Assembly (NCBI GenBank): GCA_028866895.1
Contig: JAGWHF010000017.1
Location: forward strand, 1 to 32,126
Reading direction: 5' to 3'
Length of the DNA stretch: 32,126 nt
Origin: Nitrososphaerota archaeon
Lineage (GTDB): Archaea > Thermoproteota > Nitrososphaeria > Nitrososphaerales > Nitrosopumilaceae
In this document: one piece after another, positions 23,906-30,936 of the stretch
How the letters are laid out: every line of letters begins with the position of its first letter
Numbering within the stretch: the stretch's first letter is position 1
Notes under the pieces: generated by a model
Database searches by the model: none
What the model was told of the DNA's origin: nothing
Seen by the model: the letters and a program-made list of their open reading frames with translations, nothing else
Translations under genes and position numbers: made by a program

Positions 23906-26196
23906 TTTCTATCTCCGTATTGTCCCGATTTTAGAACATTCAGGGTGAAGCTGCCGACATCAGGCCATGATCTGCTTGTCTCCGACGGTATGTGTGATAT
24001 TGTGATAAAGTATCTGCCAGTAGGAGTGGATGATCCGGCATACATTGTGAAATTAAAGACTGCGGGATGGGTCACCGATGATGTGTCATTGTCTGAGACC
24101 ATCTTGACATCATAATTTTCCATGCCGCATGGCAGCCTGTCGAGGTACAATTTCATGTGCGGCTCGCCAAACTCCTTGATAATGGGACTCACAGAGACCT
24201 GGAAACTGGCAGGACCAAATCCCTTTGTTACATTGACCTGTGACGGGACAATGGTAGTATCAAACTGTGCGGGAGCAAGAGGAACCGCATACAGGTAAAA
24301 CGGCAGATAGGCAGTAGCGTTTGTACCATAGTGACTAATATCACCTCCATAGGTTGTGTAAAACTGGAGAAGCGGAGGACCATGTGAGGTTCTAGTCTGG
24401 TCAAGTGCTGCAAATGCGTCAATCTGCCTTGATATCTTTTTCTCATCCCACTGGTTGAACTGGAAACATCCCTCCTGGTCGGTGCTTGCAGTTCCCATCT
24501 CGGTGCCGTTGACATAGACTGTTACCTGGCCATTTGCTATGGGGCCTGCAATGGAATCAAGATACCCCTTGAGAAAGTCCCCGTCAAGCCTCGTATACGA
24601 GCCGTATGCATCAAGCCTAATGTGCGGAATCCTTGGGTCTGCCGCAGGCATCGCCCATCCCCTCCTCATCAGTTTGTCAACGCTTGCAGGCTCGACGCAT
24701 GCAGGGGAGCCGTCCTCTGCCTTGAATACAAGTGTCAGGTATGGATTGCACGTCACATCCTTTGCAAATACGTGTATCTTTGATTGCTGCAGGGGCGGCA
24801 TTACGTGGATGAGATCCTGAGGAGAAGCCACAGTACCGTAATGGTTAAGGTTCATCATCTTTTCAAAGGTATTCCCTCCATCCCTGCTTGCAAGAAACAT
24901 AATGTCGTTTCCCGGATACCACGTGCCAAAGGCAAGGTAGACGTTCTGCCCCGAATAGGCCACCTGCGGCTCGTTAAAGTTGTACTTTATGTCTCCAGTA
25001 AGGTTTGTGATCTTGTCAAAGCTAGAGCCGTTGTCCGAGCTCTTTGTGAAAAACTCATCCCACTTGTCCCCTGTTCGGTTCATCCATGTGATGTAGGCGC
25101 CGTCCTTGTATGCAACTATATGGGAAAAGACGTGAACAATGTCTCCCGAAAGGTTTACGGGCTCTGAGAAGGTACTTCCTCCGTCAGTGGATCTCGTAAG
25201 GAAGAGCCCGGAAGGGTGGCGGTGTGCATTGTTCTCCCATGTAACGTATACGTTGTTGCCGTAAGATGCGATTCGCGCATCAATTGACTGGCCAATGGTC
25301 ATATCCTTGCTCAGGTTGATAGTGGGTGCAAATGTTAGACCGCCGTCATTGCTTCTTGCTAGATTGACAATTGTGCCGTTTTGCTCCCATTTCAGGTACA
25401 CGTTTTTCCCGGAGGTAGACATTTGAAGGCCCCAGAACTCTTGGGTCGAGTTTTCAATTATAACCTGCCTGCCAAAGGTTGCCCCTCCGTCCGTGCTCCT
25501 CTTTACAAACAGCTCATAGTTGCAATGCATGCTCTGGATTGGACAGTTGTTGCTGTCCTGCCCGTAGGCAAAGATGGTGCCGCCGTCCTGTGACAGGGCG
25601 ATGTTTGCGCCTCCGCGGGTTGCCGCATCCTCAAGCAGTACCAGCGGGTTTCCGAAGGTTGCACCGCTGTCATGGCTTGCCCTAAAGGAGAGCCCGGTCG
25701 CAGTGTTTCCACGGAGCTCGTCTATCATCAGGACATAGACGTTGCTTCCAGATGCGATTATCTGGGAAATATTAGACCTGCTGGAGGTGTTGTTGCTGAG
25801 AACTATTGGCGCAGAGAAGGTGCTTCCTCCGTCCGTGCTCCTCTCAAACATTACCCTTGACTTGCCAAGTCCATAGTCTTCCATCCATGCAAGATAGACG
25901 TTGGTGCCCACTGATGCAACAGTTGGGTTATACGAGCTTGAATTGTCCAAAGAGATTATCCTTCCAAAGGTTGCCCCTCCGTCGGTGCTCTCTCTGAAGA
26001 AAGCTGCAAACTGGCCCCCGTTGCCTCCATTCTGCTGGTATGTGACATAGACATGATTTCCTGATGCCAGGAGCTGGGTCAGTTGATACTCAACTACAAG
26101 TGCCTGGCTGGATGCGACCTGGGCAGTTGCAAGATGTAAAGGTACGATGGATGCGGCTGCAATTCCTGCAATTATGGCTAGATGCAAAATCTTCAT
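23902..26196 (-). CDS. Secreted sialidase-like (BNR/Asp-box) propeller protein (operon A, gene 1)
   Basis: The 764-aa product starts MKILHLAIIAGIAAASIVPL, cleaved near TAQ. Residues about 30-440 contain eight Asp-box motifs (RSTDGGATF, RSTDGGSTF, KSSDNGSSF, ASRDGGNTF and similar), a sialidase-type propeller. The sialidase arginine triad and nucleophile Tyr are not evident, so hydrolase activity is doubtful. Then comes the two-Cys module KDVTCNPYLTLVFKAEDG followed by SPACVEP and RRGW (about 475-515). Next is a domain with GQVTVYVNGTEMGTASTDQEG, like extracellular Ig/carrier domains, and a last beta domain. It is first in operon A, behind promoter copy 3. Confidence 0.87.
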   Translation of the reverse strand: MKILHLAIIAGIAAASIVPLHLATAQVASSQALVVEYQLTQLLASGNHVYVTYQQNGGNGGQFAAFFRESTDGGATFGRIISLDNSSSYNPTVASVGTNVYLAWMEDYGLGKSRVMFERSTDGGSTFSAPIVLSNNTSSRSNISQIIASGSNVYVLMIDELRGNTATGLSFRASHDSGATFGNPLVLLEDAATRGGANIALSQDGGTIFAYGQDSNNCPIQSMHCNYELFVKRSTDGGATFGRQVIIENSTQEFWGLQMSTSGKNVYLKWEQNGTIVNLARSNDGGLTFAPTINLSKDMTIGQSIDARIASYGNNVYVTWENNAHRHPSGLFLTRSTDGGSTFSEPVNLSGDIVHVFSHIVAYKDGAYITWMNRTGDKWDEFFTKSSDNGSSFDKITNLTGDIKYNFNEPQVAYSGQNVYLAFGTWYPGNDIMFLASRDGGNTFEKMMNLNHYGTVASPQDLIHVMPPLQQSKIHVFAKDVTCNPYLTLVFKAEDGSPACVEPASVDKLMRRGWAMPAADPRIPHIRLDAYGSYTRLDGDFLKGYLDSIAGPIANGQVTVYVNGTEMGTASTDQEGCFQFNQWDEKKISRQIDAFAALDQTRTSHGPPLLQFYTTYGGDISHYGTNATAYLPFYLYAVPLAPAQFDTTIVPSQVNVTKGFGPASFQVSVSPIIKEFGEPHMKLYLDRLPCGMENYDVKMVSDNDTSSVTHPAVFNFTMYAGSSTPTGRYFITISHIPSETSRSWPDVGSFTLNVLKSGQYGDRK

Positions 26197-26254
26197 TTTT
26201 GATTTGTACTGGACTGGTATGGCTTAAAAAAGTGGCGTAACATTTGCACCGTAA
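26197..26254 (-). promoter_or_regulatory. Conserved promoter of the MKTLHLAI set, copy 3 (operon A)
   Basis: On the minus strand: TTACGGTG (26254-26247), CGCCAC directly followed by TTTTTTAAG (TATA at 26231-26224), then CCATACCAGTCCAGTAC and AATCAAAA before ATG 26196. It shares its upstream half with copy 1 and its downstream half with copy 2. The rest of the gap to the AbiE region (26255-26421) holds no gene I can support. Confidence 0.65.
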
Positions 26255-26421
26255 GATCGTTTCACAAAACTAATCATCAAAAGACATTGCGGTGAATATT
26301 GGCAAATCAGGGCTGCATGAAGGAATGGATTGTACCCGTCTTTCATTGCGGCTAAAATGTGGTTGGATGGAGACTTCAGCACATGTGTATTTTTCCGATA
26401 GGTATGTTGCAATGATAACAA

Positions 26422-27212
26422 TTATGATAATAATTCAGTTAAGGATGTCCGTAATTCTTTCATTATGGTTTCTAATGGGGGAAGCGGATCTCTGCTGAGT
26501 CTTGTCAGACCTACTTCTAAAAAGGGCTCTAACGTGGCAACAATTCCTTCTGGAAAGAATTGGTCAATGCCGTTATATGGAATCCCCTCAATCTTCATTT
26601 TTTCCAAAAAAATCTTCTTGATCTTCTCTGTGTCAAAACTCTGAGTCTTTAATAATCGCCATACGTCATAGTAATCCCGAATCTTTCTTCTCTGTATTAT
26701 GGCGCGCGTTTTTTCTGCGAGAATCTCATCCAAAGTGTAAACCTCTACGTCAAATTCCGGGTAATCATAGGCTCGTGGGACCTCTAGTCTCCCAAAACCA
26801 TACGGTTTGTTCTCCTTTGTTATTTCCATTTTCACGGTATCTTTTCCAAGAGGGCCATTGTACTGAAATTTGCTTGTAAGCCACCCTTCATTGGAATGTG
26901 GCCTTTTCTTCAGTCTGACTTCCATACCTATTTTGTTTTTGATAATTCTAGGCACTTCTGTCCTGAGAATTTCTTCTACAGCGTCTGGTCTATTTCATCA
27001 AATATTGTAAAATCCAGATCTTCTGAAAGTCGCCATCTTTCTGAGAAGAATATTTTAGAAAGGGAGCTCCCTCCTTTGAAAACAAGTTTTTTTCCTATGG
27101 TACTTTGGGAAATCCCATACAGTAGCCATCCTAATGCATAGTCCTTGGTGAGTACCATCGGATCAATTTTCTTCGCACCTGCCATTCTCATAATGTCATT
27201 TTTATTCAACAT
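26422..27212 (-). pseudogene. abiEii: AbiEii-type nucleotidyltransferase toxin, frameshifted
   Basis: The first 78 codons (from ATG 27212) carry the family's N-terminal signature: LVFKGGSSLSKIFF, then RLSEDLDFTIFDEID, the GGSS and DxD residues of the nucleotidyltransferase fold. That frame stops at 26976. The remainder (AVEEILRTEVPRIIKNKIG onward, with LDEILAEKTRAIIQRRKIRDYYDVWRL, a typical AbiEii/DUF1814 helix) is in another frame. Adding one C near 26986-26990 would read EIDPDAVEEIL and give one protein of about 260 residues, the family's usual size. So one base seems lost. AbiEii toxins transfer nucleotides to tRNA or other targets. The gene starts 1 bp after the antitoxin stop. It is either an inactivated toxin or a sequencing error. 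Confidence 0.85.
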
Positions 27213-27213
27213 G

Positions 27214-28044
27214 TCAGTGCCCTCTCCAACTCGTCAATTCTCTTTCAGTCCTGTTTATGATCAAACCAAATTTCTTGGAATATCTGACTATTCTCTTTGG
27301 TCCGCTTGGATCGAACCACATGAATCCTTTGATGTCATCAAGAACTTTCTTGTCTATGTTCGACTCGATCTCAAGCATCTCAAGTATGTACATCAGTCTT
27401 CTGATCACAACGCTGGTTTTGATTTTTTTTGAATACTTTATAACTTTTGTAAAGTCAATTTCGTCCTGTGACTCCCATATTCCTTTGATAACTTCATCAA
27501 TTCCACCACAATACTTTGGATAAATCAGGCAATCTACAACTGTCTTTTCTCTTGACGATACTCTGAACTCCTCTCCGCCTGCCTCCTCTTCCACATATCC
27601 AAAAAATCTGTCATTGGATAGTGTGATGAATTTGAATCTAAGCGAGCCATATTCTAAATTCCTTTTTCTTTTTGTTGTAACAACAAAGGTCACACTCGGG
27701 ACCTGTTCTGTCATCCCCCAATAATTCAATGCAGACCAGAACCCTATGTAGTAAGGATCGACAATTTTCGAAGCTATGACAAAAGGCATCTCAGCCCATT
27801 TGCCTTCGTATCCAGCTTTTGCAGGTATCAGGAGGTATTTTCCCCTCTCTATCTCCTCTATCCTACCCTTCTTTCTGAGCCTGTAGAGTGCAGTATTGAC
27901 CGAGTCTCTTGTAGAATTGAGAATCCTATAAGCATCCGCTGTATTGAATACGGTTTTTTCATCCTTTTCCAGAGTCAGTAACAGCCTCAATTCTGTGGGG
28001 CCAAGTCTTAAGTCGTGTGTAACCATAATGTCTTTAAGAGACAT
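27214..28044 (-). CDS. abiEi: AbiEi-type antitoxin and transcriptional repressor
   Basis: The 276-aa product is intact and first in the toxin-antitoxin operon. An N-terminal winged helix (LGPTELRLLLTLEKDEKTVFN to RILNSTRDSVNTALYRLRKKG, wing with IERGKYLLIP) is followed by the AbiEi C-terminal domain, with PYYIGFWSALNYWGMTEQVP and VSSREKTVVDCLIYPKYCGG, both typical. Characterised AbiEi proteins neutralise AbiEii and repress their own promoter by binding inverted repeats. Two such repeats are present here, one overlapping the start codons. ATG 28044 lies inside the first palindrome; ATG 28026 is an alternative that would remove six residues. Confidence 0.9.
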   Translation of the reverse strand: MSLKDIMVTHDLRLGPTELRLLLTLEKDEKTVFNTADAYRILNSTRDSVNTALYRLRKKGRIEEIERGKYLLIPAKAGYEGKWAEMPFVIASKIVDPYYIGFWSALNYWGMTEQVPSVTFVVTTKRKRNLEYGSLRFKFITLSNDRFFGYVEEEAGGEEFRVSSREKTVVDCLIYPKYCGGIDEVIKGIWESQDEIDFTKVIKYSKKIKTSVVIRRLMYILEMLEIESNIDKKVLDDIKGFMWFDPSGPKRIVRYSKKFGLIINRTERELTSWRGH

Positions 28045-28111
28045 TATCGTTACATAATTATTAAAATATATGCCTCGTAACCATAATGTCTCTTAAAGAC
28101 ATTATCGTTAC
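28019..28111 (-). promoter_or_regulatory. AbiE promoter: TATA box between two 35-bp palindromic operators
   Basis: Copies at 28019-28053 and 28077-28111 have identical 15-bp outer arms (GTAACCATAATGTCT and AGACATTATCGTTAC) and differ only in the 5-bp centre, TTAAG versus CTTAA. Each is itself an inverted repeat with 14 of 15 arm positions paired. The 23 bp between them contain the TATA-like ATATATTTTAA (minus strand). The downstream copy covers the predicted transcription start and the AbiEi start codon. This is the layout expected for AbiEi autorepression. Confidence 0.8.
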
Positions 28112-28136
28112 ATGACTATTAGTGCCCCAGGCTCGT

Positions 28137-28646
28137 TTATACAGTGTTATACCTGCCAGGTCTTGATTCGTAAATCCTTCCCCTCGTACGCATCCCGTCA
28201 ACCATACTTTCTGCGTCGTCCTGCGTGAACCTTCCTGATCTTACAAGCTCTTCAATGAGCACATCCTGTTCTACCGGCCTCTTTTCATTACCCTCAAGGC
28301 TTCTCATCGTGTGAAAGAACTGGTCCGGCTTTGAGAGTTTTTTCTTGTGCTGCTCATCGCCTGTGCAGTCAAGACTGGTGGAAGTTCCGCTGCCTGATTG
28401 TAGCTTGATCCCATGCAGATATTCCAGTCTTGCCCTCACTGCGTTGATGTATTCCTTTCTTGTGCCTCCAGATAGTGCCCAGTTGCGTATCATCTCTAGG
28501 TTTAGCCTGTGCATTATCTCTTCGTAGCTACTTTTTTTGTAAAACTCTTGTTTTGCTATATCAACTAACACATCAATCCTGTCTTTTCTGTTGCTCAGAT
28601 CCGACAACTTGTTCCTCGAGTCTGCCAGACCGTCTTTTTGATCCAT
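28137..28646 (-). CDS. Protein with C-terminal winged helix resembling the MCM C-terminus
   Basis: The 169-aa product has a charged helical N-terminal half (MDQKDGLADSRNKLSDL, then DRIDVLVDIAKQEFYKKSSY, then a segment with TRKEYINAVRARLEYLHG). After a polar linker comes a winged-helix domain (about 118-169: VEQDVLIEELVRSGRFTQDD, then MVDGMRTRGRIYESRPGRYN). The last part closely resembles the wing at the C-terminus of archaeal MCM helicases (GxIYExxPGxY). It may therefore be a DNA-binding or replication-linked accessory protein, but no partner is visible. The gene lies upstream of the AbiE operon on the same strand, separated by the operators. ATG 28646 has only a weak ribosome binding site. 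Confidence 0.7.
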   Translation of the reverse strand: MDQKDGLADSRNKLSDLSNRKDRIDVLVDIAKQEFYKKSSYEEIMHRLNLEMIRNWALSGGTRKEYINAVRARLEYLHGIKLQSGSGTSTSLDCTGDEQHKKKLSKPDQFFHTMRSLEGNEKRPVEQDVLIEELVRSGRFTQDDAESMVDGMRTRGRIYESRPGRYNTV

Positions 28647-28752
28647 TTCTTACAGCTGTAGCCTTGAATCGGCCTCCTAATTGGATTGACTGATCAAATA
28701 CATTAACAAACTGCCCAATCCTCTCTATCACTCTATTTTCCAAACGATGCAT
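28573..28752 (-). CDS. Possible 59-residue ORF overlapping the 28646 gene start
   Basis: ATG 28752 opens MHRLENRVIERIGQFVNVFD and continues QSIQLGGRFKATAVRNG, which reads like coding sequence. It then runs 74 bp into the next gene in another frame and ends at 28573. An AT-rich TATA-like stretch precedes it. The overlap and short length make it doubtful. The rest of 28647-28851 shows no other gene. Confidence 0.25.
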   Translation of the reverse strand: MHRLENRVIERIGQFVNVFDQSIQLGGRFKATAVRNGSKRRSGRLEEQVVGSEQQKRQD

Positions 28753-28851
28753 TCTGTTTTTTTATTCTGATACTCTCCATTCTTCCACTTTGTTGTTGTC
28801 TACCCAAGTTCTTCCAACTCTCTTGCGTCTGCAAACGTCCCAGAACCAAAA

Positions 28852-29841
28852 CTAATTGGCAGGCACAACTTGAAATGAAAAAGATTCATGGTCTGACCCG
28901 TATCCATTCTTTTGTGCATCTACATAAACGTCAAATGTCCCAGGAGTGGAATTACCACCTATTCTCCATGAGAAACTAAACTGACCCGCAGAGTCTGTCG
29001 TACCATCAAAGTTTTTTGTTGTAGAGCCTGACGCATAATCCACTTCTACTGATACACTCGCATCGCTTACTGGATTTGTGCCATCTGTTACATCTACTGT
29101 CATAGATTGGATGCTGCCTCTGGTAATTTGGCTTTGTCCTGTTATGTCTACATGAAGTGTCCCTAAAGATTGGACAGTACTAGATTGAGCAACTCCGCTT
29201 TGGCTGGACTGGTTTGAAGTATTGATACTGGGCTGGTTTGTAGTGATACTGGCTTGGCTGCTGGCAGACTGTGCTGTGCTTTGTGAGTTAATCTCCAAAT
29301 AGTACTTTAACCAGTCTGTGGCAATCTCGTCTTGCGCAGTCTTGAGATCCATTGCACCAGAACATACTTGGCGGTGAAGATAATTTTCAAAGCCATCCTT
29401 GTTGTATGCAGTTACAGTTGTATAGTAAGGCTCGGGCCACAGGTTCTTGATGTCGGAAGGTGCCCCACCAAGTTCCAGCGGGATTAGATGATCTAATTCA
29501 TAATTGCTTGGCGAATCTGCATCTCCATATGCTTTCATGCGTTCTAGCTTGATTGGGTCTGTGACGGAAGTTGGCGGTCTTACCGTCTTGGTATATCCTG
29601 AAACACAAATGGTCGATTGGATATTGTCCTGTGTCACACGCAGATCCGTTGCTCCCGGCGTACAGATGGGATCAGGCATTATCTTGTTGACTGACTTGCA
29701 TGACGACTGCGTTGGTCCACTGGTCTGGTTGCCAGAGTAGGCGGTCTGTTGCTGTAATGCATTGGCATGAATTATTCCTGACTGGACAAGGTAGTATGAT
29801 GAAATAGCAAGGATACGTCGTGAAATTCTCCTGTCTGTAGT
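28852..29841 (-). pseudogene. Secreted HNH-nuclease-like protein, 5' end cut off by the IS element
   Basis: The reading frame continues upstream of the internal ATG 29679 to the IS boundary without a start codon. It encodes DRRISRRILAISSYYLVQSG then IIHANALQQQ, a signal peptide lacking its Met. The mature protein has an HNH-type motif (YELDHLIPLELGGAPSDIKN then LWPEP), with KDGFENYLHRQVCSG and AQDEIATDWLKYY downstream as in that family, a Ser/Thr/Gln linker and a C-terminal Ig-like domain (TRGSIQSMTVDVTDGTNPV). Whole length would be 333 residues. The missing codons 1-6 are at 30869-30886. In its present state export is probably lost; a cytoplasmic product from ATG 29679 cannot be excluded. 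Confidence 0.85.
29836..29841. repeat. Target-site duplication TGTAGT, left copy
   Basis: It abuts the left IS end and matches 30869-30874 exactly. On the minus strand it is ACTACA, codons 5-6 of the HNH gene. Confidence 0.75.
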
Positions 29842-29892
29842 TGTAGTGTGCCATAGATAATGTCACTAAAGCATGCCAGGGTTAATGTCACC
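29842..29892. repeat. Left IS end with two tandem terminal repeats
   Basis: An outer imperfect copy (29842-29867) and an inner copy TGCCAGGGTTAATGTCACC (29874-29892) are 25 bp apart. The transposase stop codon TGA lies within the inner copy. Confidence 0.75.
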
Positions 29893-30787
29893 CTTTAGAT
29901 TTTCTTTTCACTCTCCTACCAAAGTATATTTTGTCATGATATATTGATGCAGGTGTCTTCCATCCAAGCGTCTGGTTCTTCCTCCAGTAATTGTATCTCC
30001 TGTCAAATTTTCTGAGTTCTGCTCTAAAATGAGACAGTGATGAGAACCTGACCTGTGATACCAGTTCCTGCCAGAGAATGCTGTGATACCTTTCTATCTT
30101 ACCTCTTCCTCTTGGATGGTACGGCCTGCCGTAGACTGGCCTGATGTTATTTTTGGCAATCTCTTCTCTGAACTCTTTTGCTGTGAACTGTCTTCCATTG
30201 TCCAGATAGATCTGTCTTGGTACTCTTCCTTTTTTCAGCGCATGGCGTAATGCGTTGATTGATTTATTCTTGCTTTTGTTCAGGTATGCCTTGGATATTA
30301 TGCGATATCGCGAGCGGTCGTCAGTGAACCCTGTCACATACACCTTTCCCGTGCCTGAAATTCGGAACTGGAAGGTATCGCCCTGCCACATGGAATCGAC
30401 GTTTCTTTTCTGGAATCGTTTTGATGGCTGGGGTTTTGGCCTGATTCTAACCAGCATTCCGTTTGATTGAATGACCCTGTGCACTGTTCTCTAGTGGCAG
30501 GAAACATCATACTGGTACTTGATTCGTCTTGCTCGCCATGGAGGATGTCTTTGCTTAAGATGTATTATTCTTGATCTGATCCTGCTGGAAATTGAACCGG
30601 TTCCCTGCGGAGGGCCTGGTTTGTGCCGGGCCAGACCATCGATGCCGTCTGCCCTGTATTTTCTTATCCACCTTCTGACCGTCCTGATTGAGACGCCCAT
30701 TACCGATGAGATCTCTTTTGCATCCTTGGCACCTTCCACGTAAAGAAGGACTGCCATGATCTTGTCATCTTGATTATCTTTTGCCAT
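29888..30787 (-). pseudogene. IS481-like DDE transposase with in-frame amber stop
   Basis: A single 300-codon frame from ATG 30787 contains TAG at 30493-30491 (codon 99). Codons 1-98 hold an HTH region (DAKEISSVMGVSIRTVRRWI, then KYRADGIDGL) and the HPPWRARRIKYQYDVSCH segment. After the stop the same frame continues RTVHRVIQSNGM, as expected for the family. It then gives the rve catalytic core: Asp in QGDTFQF, Asp in YLDNGRQF and Glu in GRGKIERYH, the last two 35 residues apart. All three catalytic residues survive. A single substitution (for example TGG, CAG or AAG to TAG) explains the stop. Restart at GTG 30484 would make only the catalytic half. The copy is probably immobile unless helped in trans. 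Confidence 0.85.
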
Positions 30788-30817
30788 GGAATCATGGCTT
30801 GACAGATACTGTTAGAG

Positions 30818-30868
30818 TGTGACACTAACCCTGTCAACAAAAGGTGACACTAACCCTGTCACTCTACA
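30818..30868. repeat. Right IS end with two tandem terminal repeats
   Basis: Read inward on the minus strand, TGACAGGGTTAGTGTCACC (30861-30843) is repeated 25 bp further in (30836-30818) with one change. The 25-bp step equals that of the left end. Confidence 0.8.
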
Positions 30869-30886
30869 TGTAGTATTCTGATACAT
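30869..30886 (-). pseudogene. Separated first six codons of the HNH gene, including target duplication
   Basis: ATG TAT CAG AAT ACT ACA (30886 to 30869) encodes MYQNTT. The last two codons are the right copy of the 6-bp duplication. Joined to 29835 downward the frame is continuous: MYQNTTDRRISRRILAISSY. Confidence 0.75.
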
Positions 30887-30936
30887 CTTATATGATTAAG
30901 GCATCTCGTGACAGATTTCCTTTGAGGATATCAAAA

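Larger units (their letters stand above)
29842..30868 (-). mobile_element. IS481-like insertion sequence, 1,027 bp
   Basis: The element begins TGTAGTGTGCC and ends, read inward from the right, TGTAGAGTGACAGGG. The outer 26 bp of the two ends match at 19 positions, and the ends are flanked by a 6-bp TGTAGT duplication. It contains one transposase frame broken by a stop codon. HTH plus D,D-35-E (rve) architecture, about 1 kb length and TG...CA ends fit the IS481 group. Excision in silico restores the HNH gene. Confidence 0.85.

Noticed and set aside
23902-26196. Functional sialidase
   Set aside because: Asp-boxes are present, but I cannot find the catalytic Arg triad or Tyr/Glu pair; Asp-boxes alone occur in many non-enzymatic propellers.
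26224-26421. Minus-strand 65-codon ORF between operon A and the AbiE region
   Set aside because: It ends inside the conserved operon A promoter and shows no domain or signal peptide.
28019-28111. AbiE palindromes as transcription terminators of the upstream gene
   Set aside because: They occur twice with conserved arms around a TATA box, have no T-run, and match the known autoregulation of AbiEi, so operators fit better.
30491-30493. Amber codon read as pyrrolysine or programmed readthrough
   Set aside because: Pyrrolysine machinery is not known in this archaeal group and no recoding structure is visible; a plain nonsense mutation is simpler.
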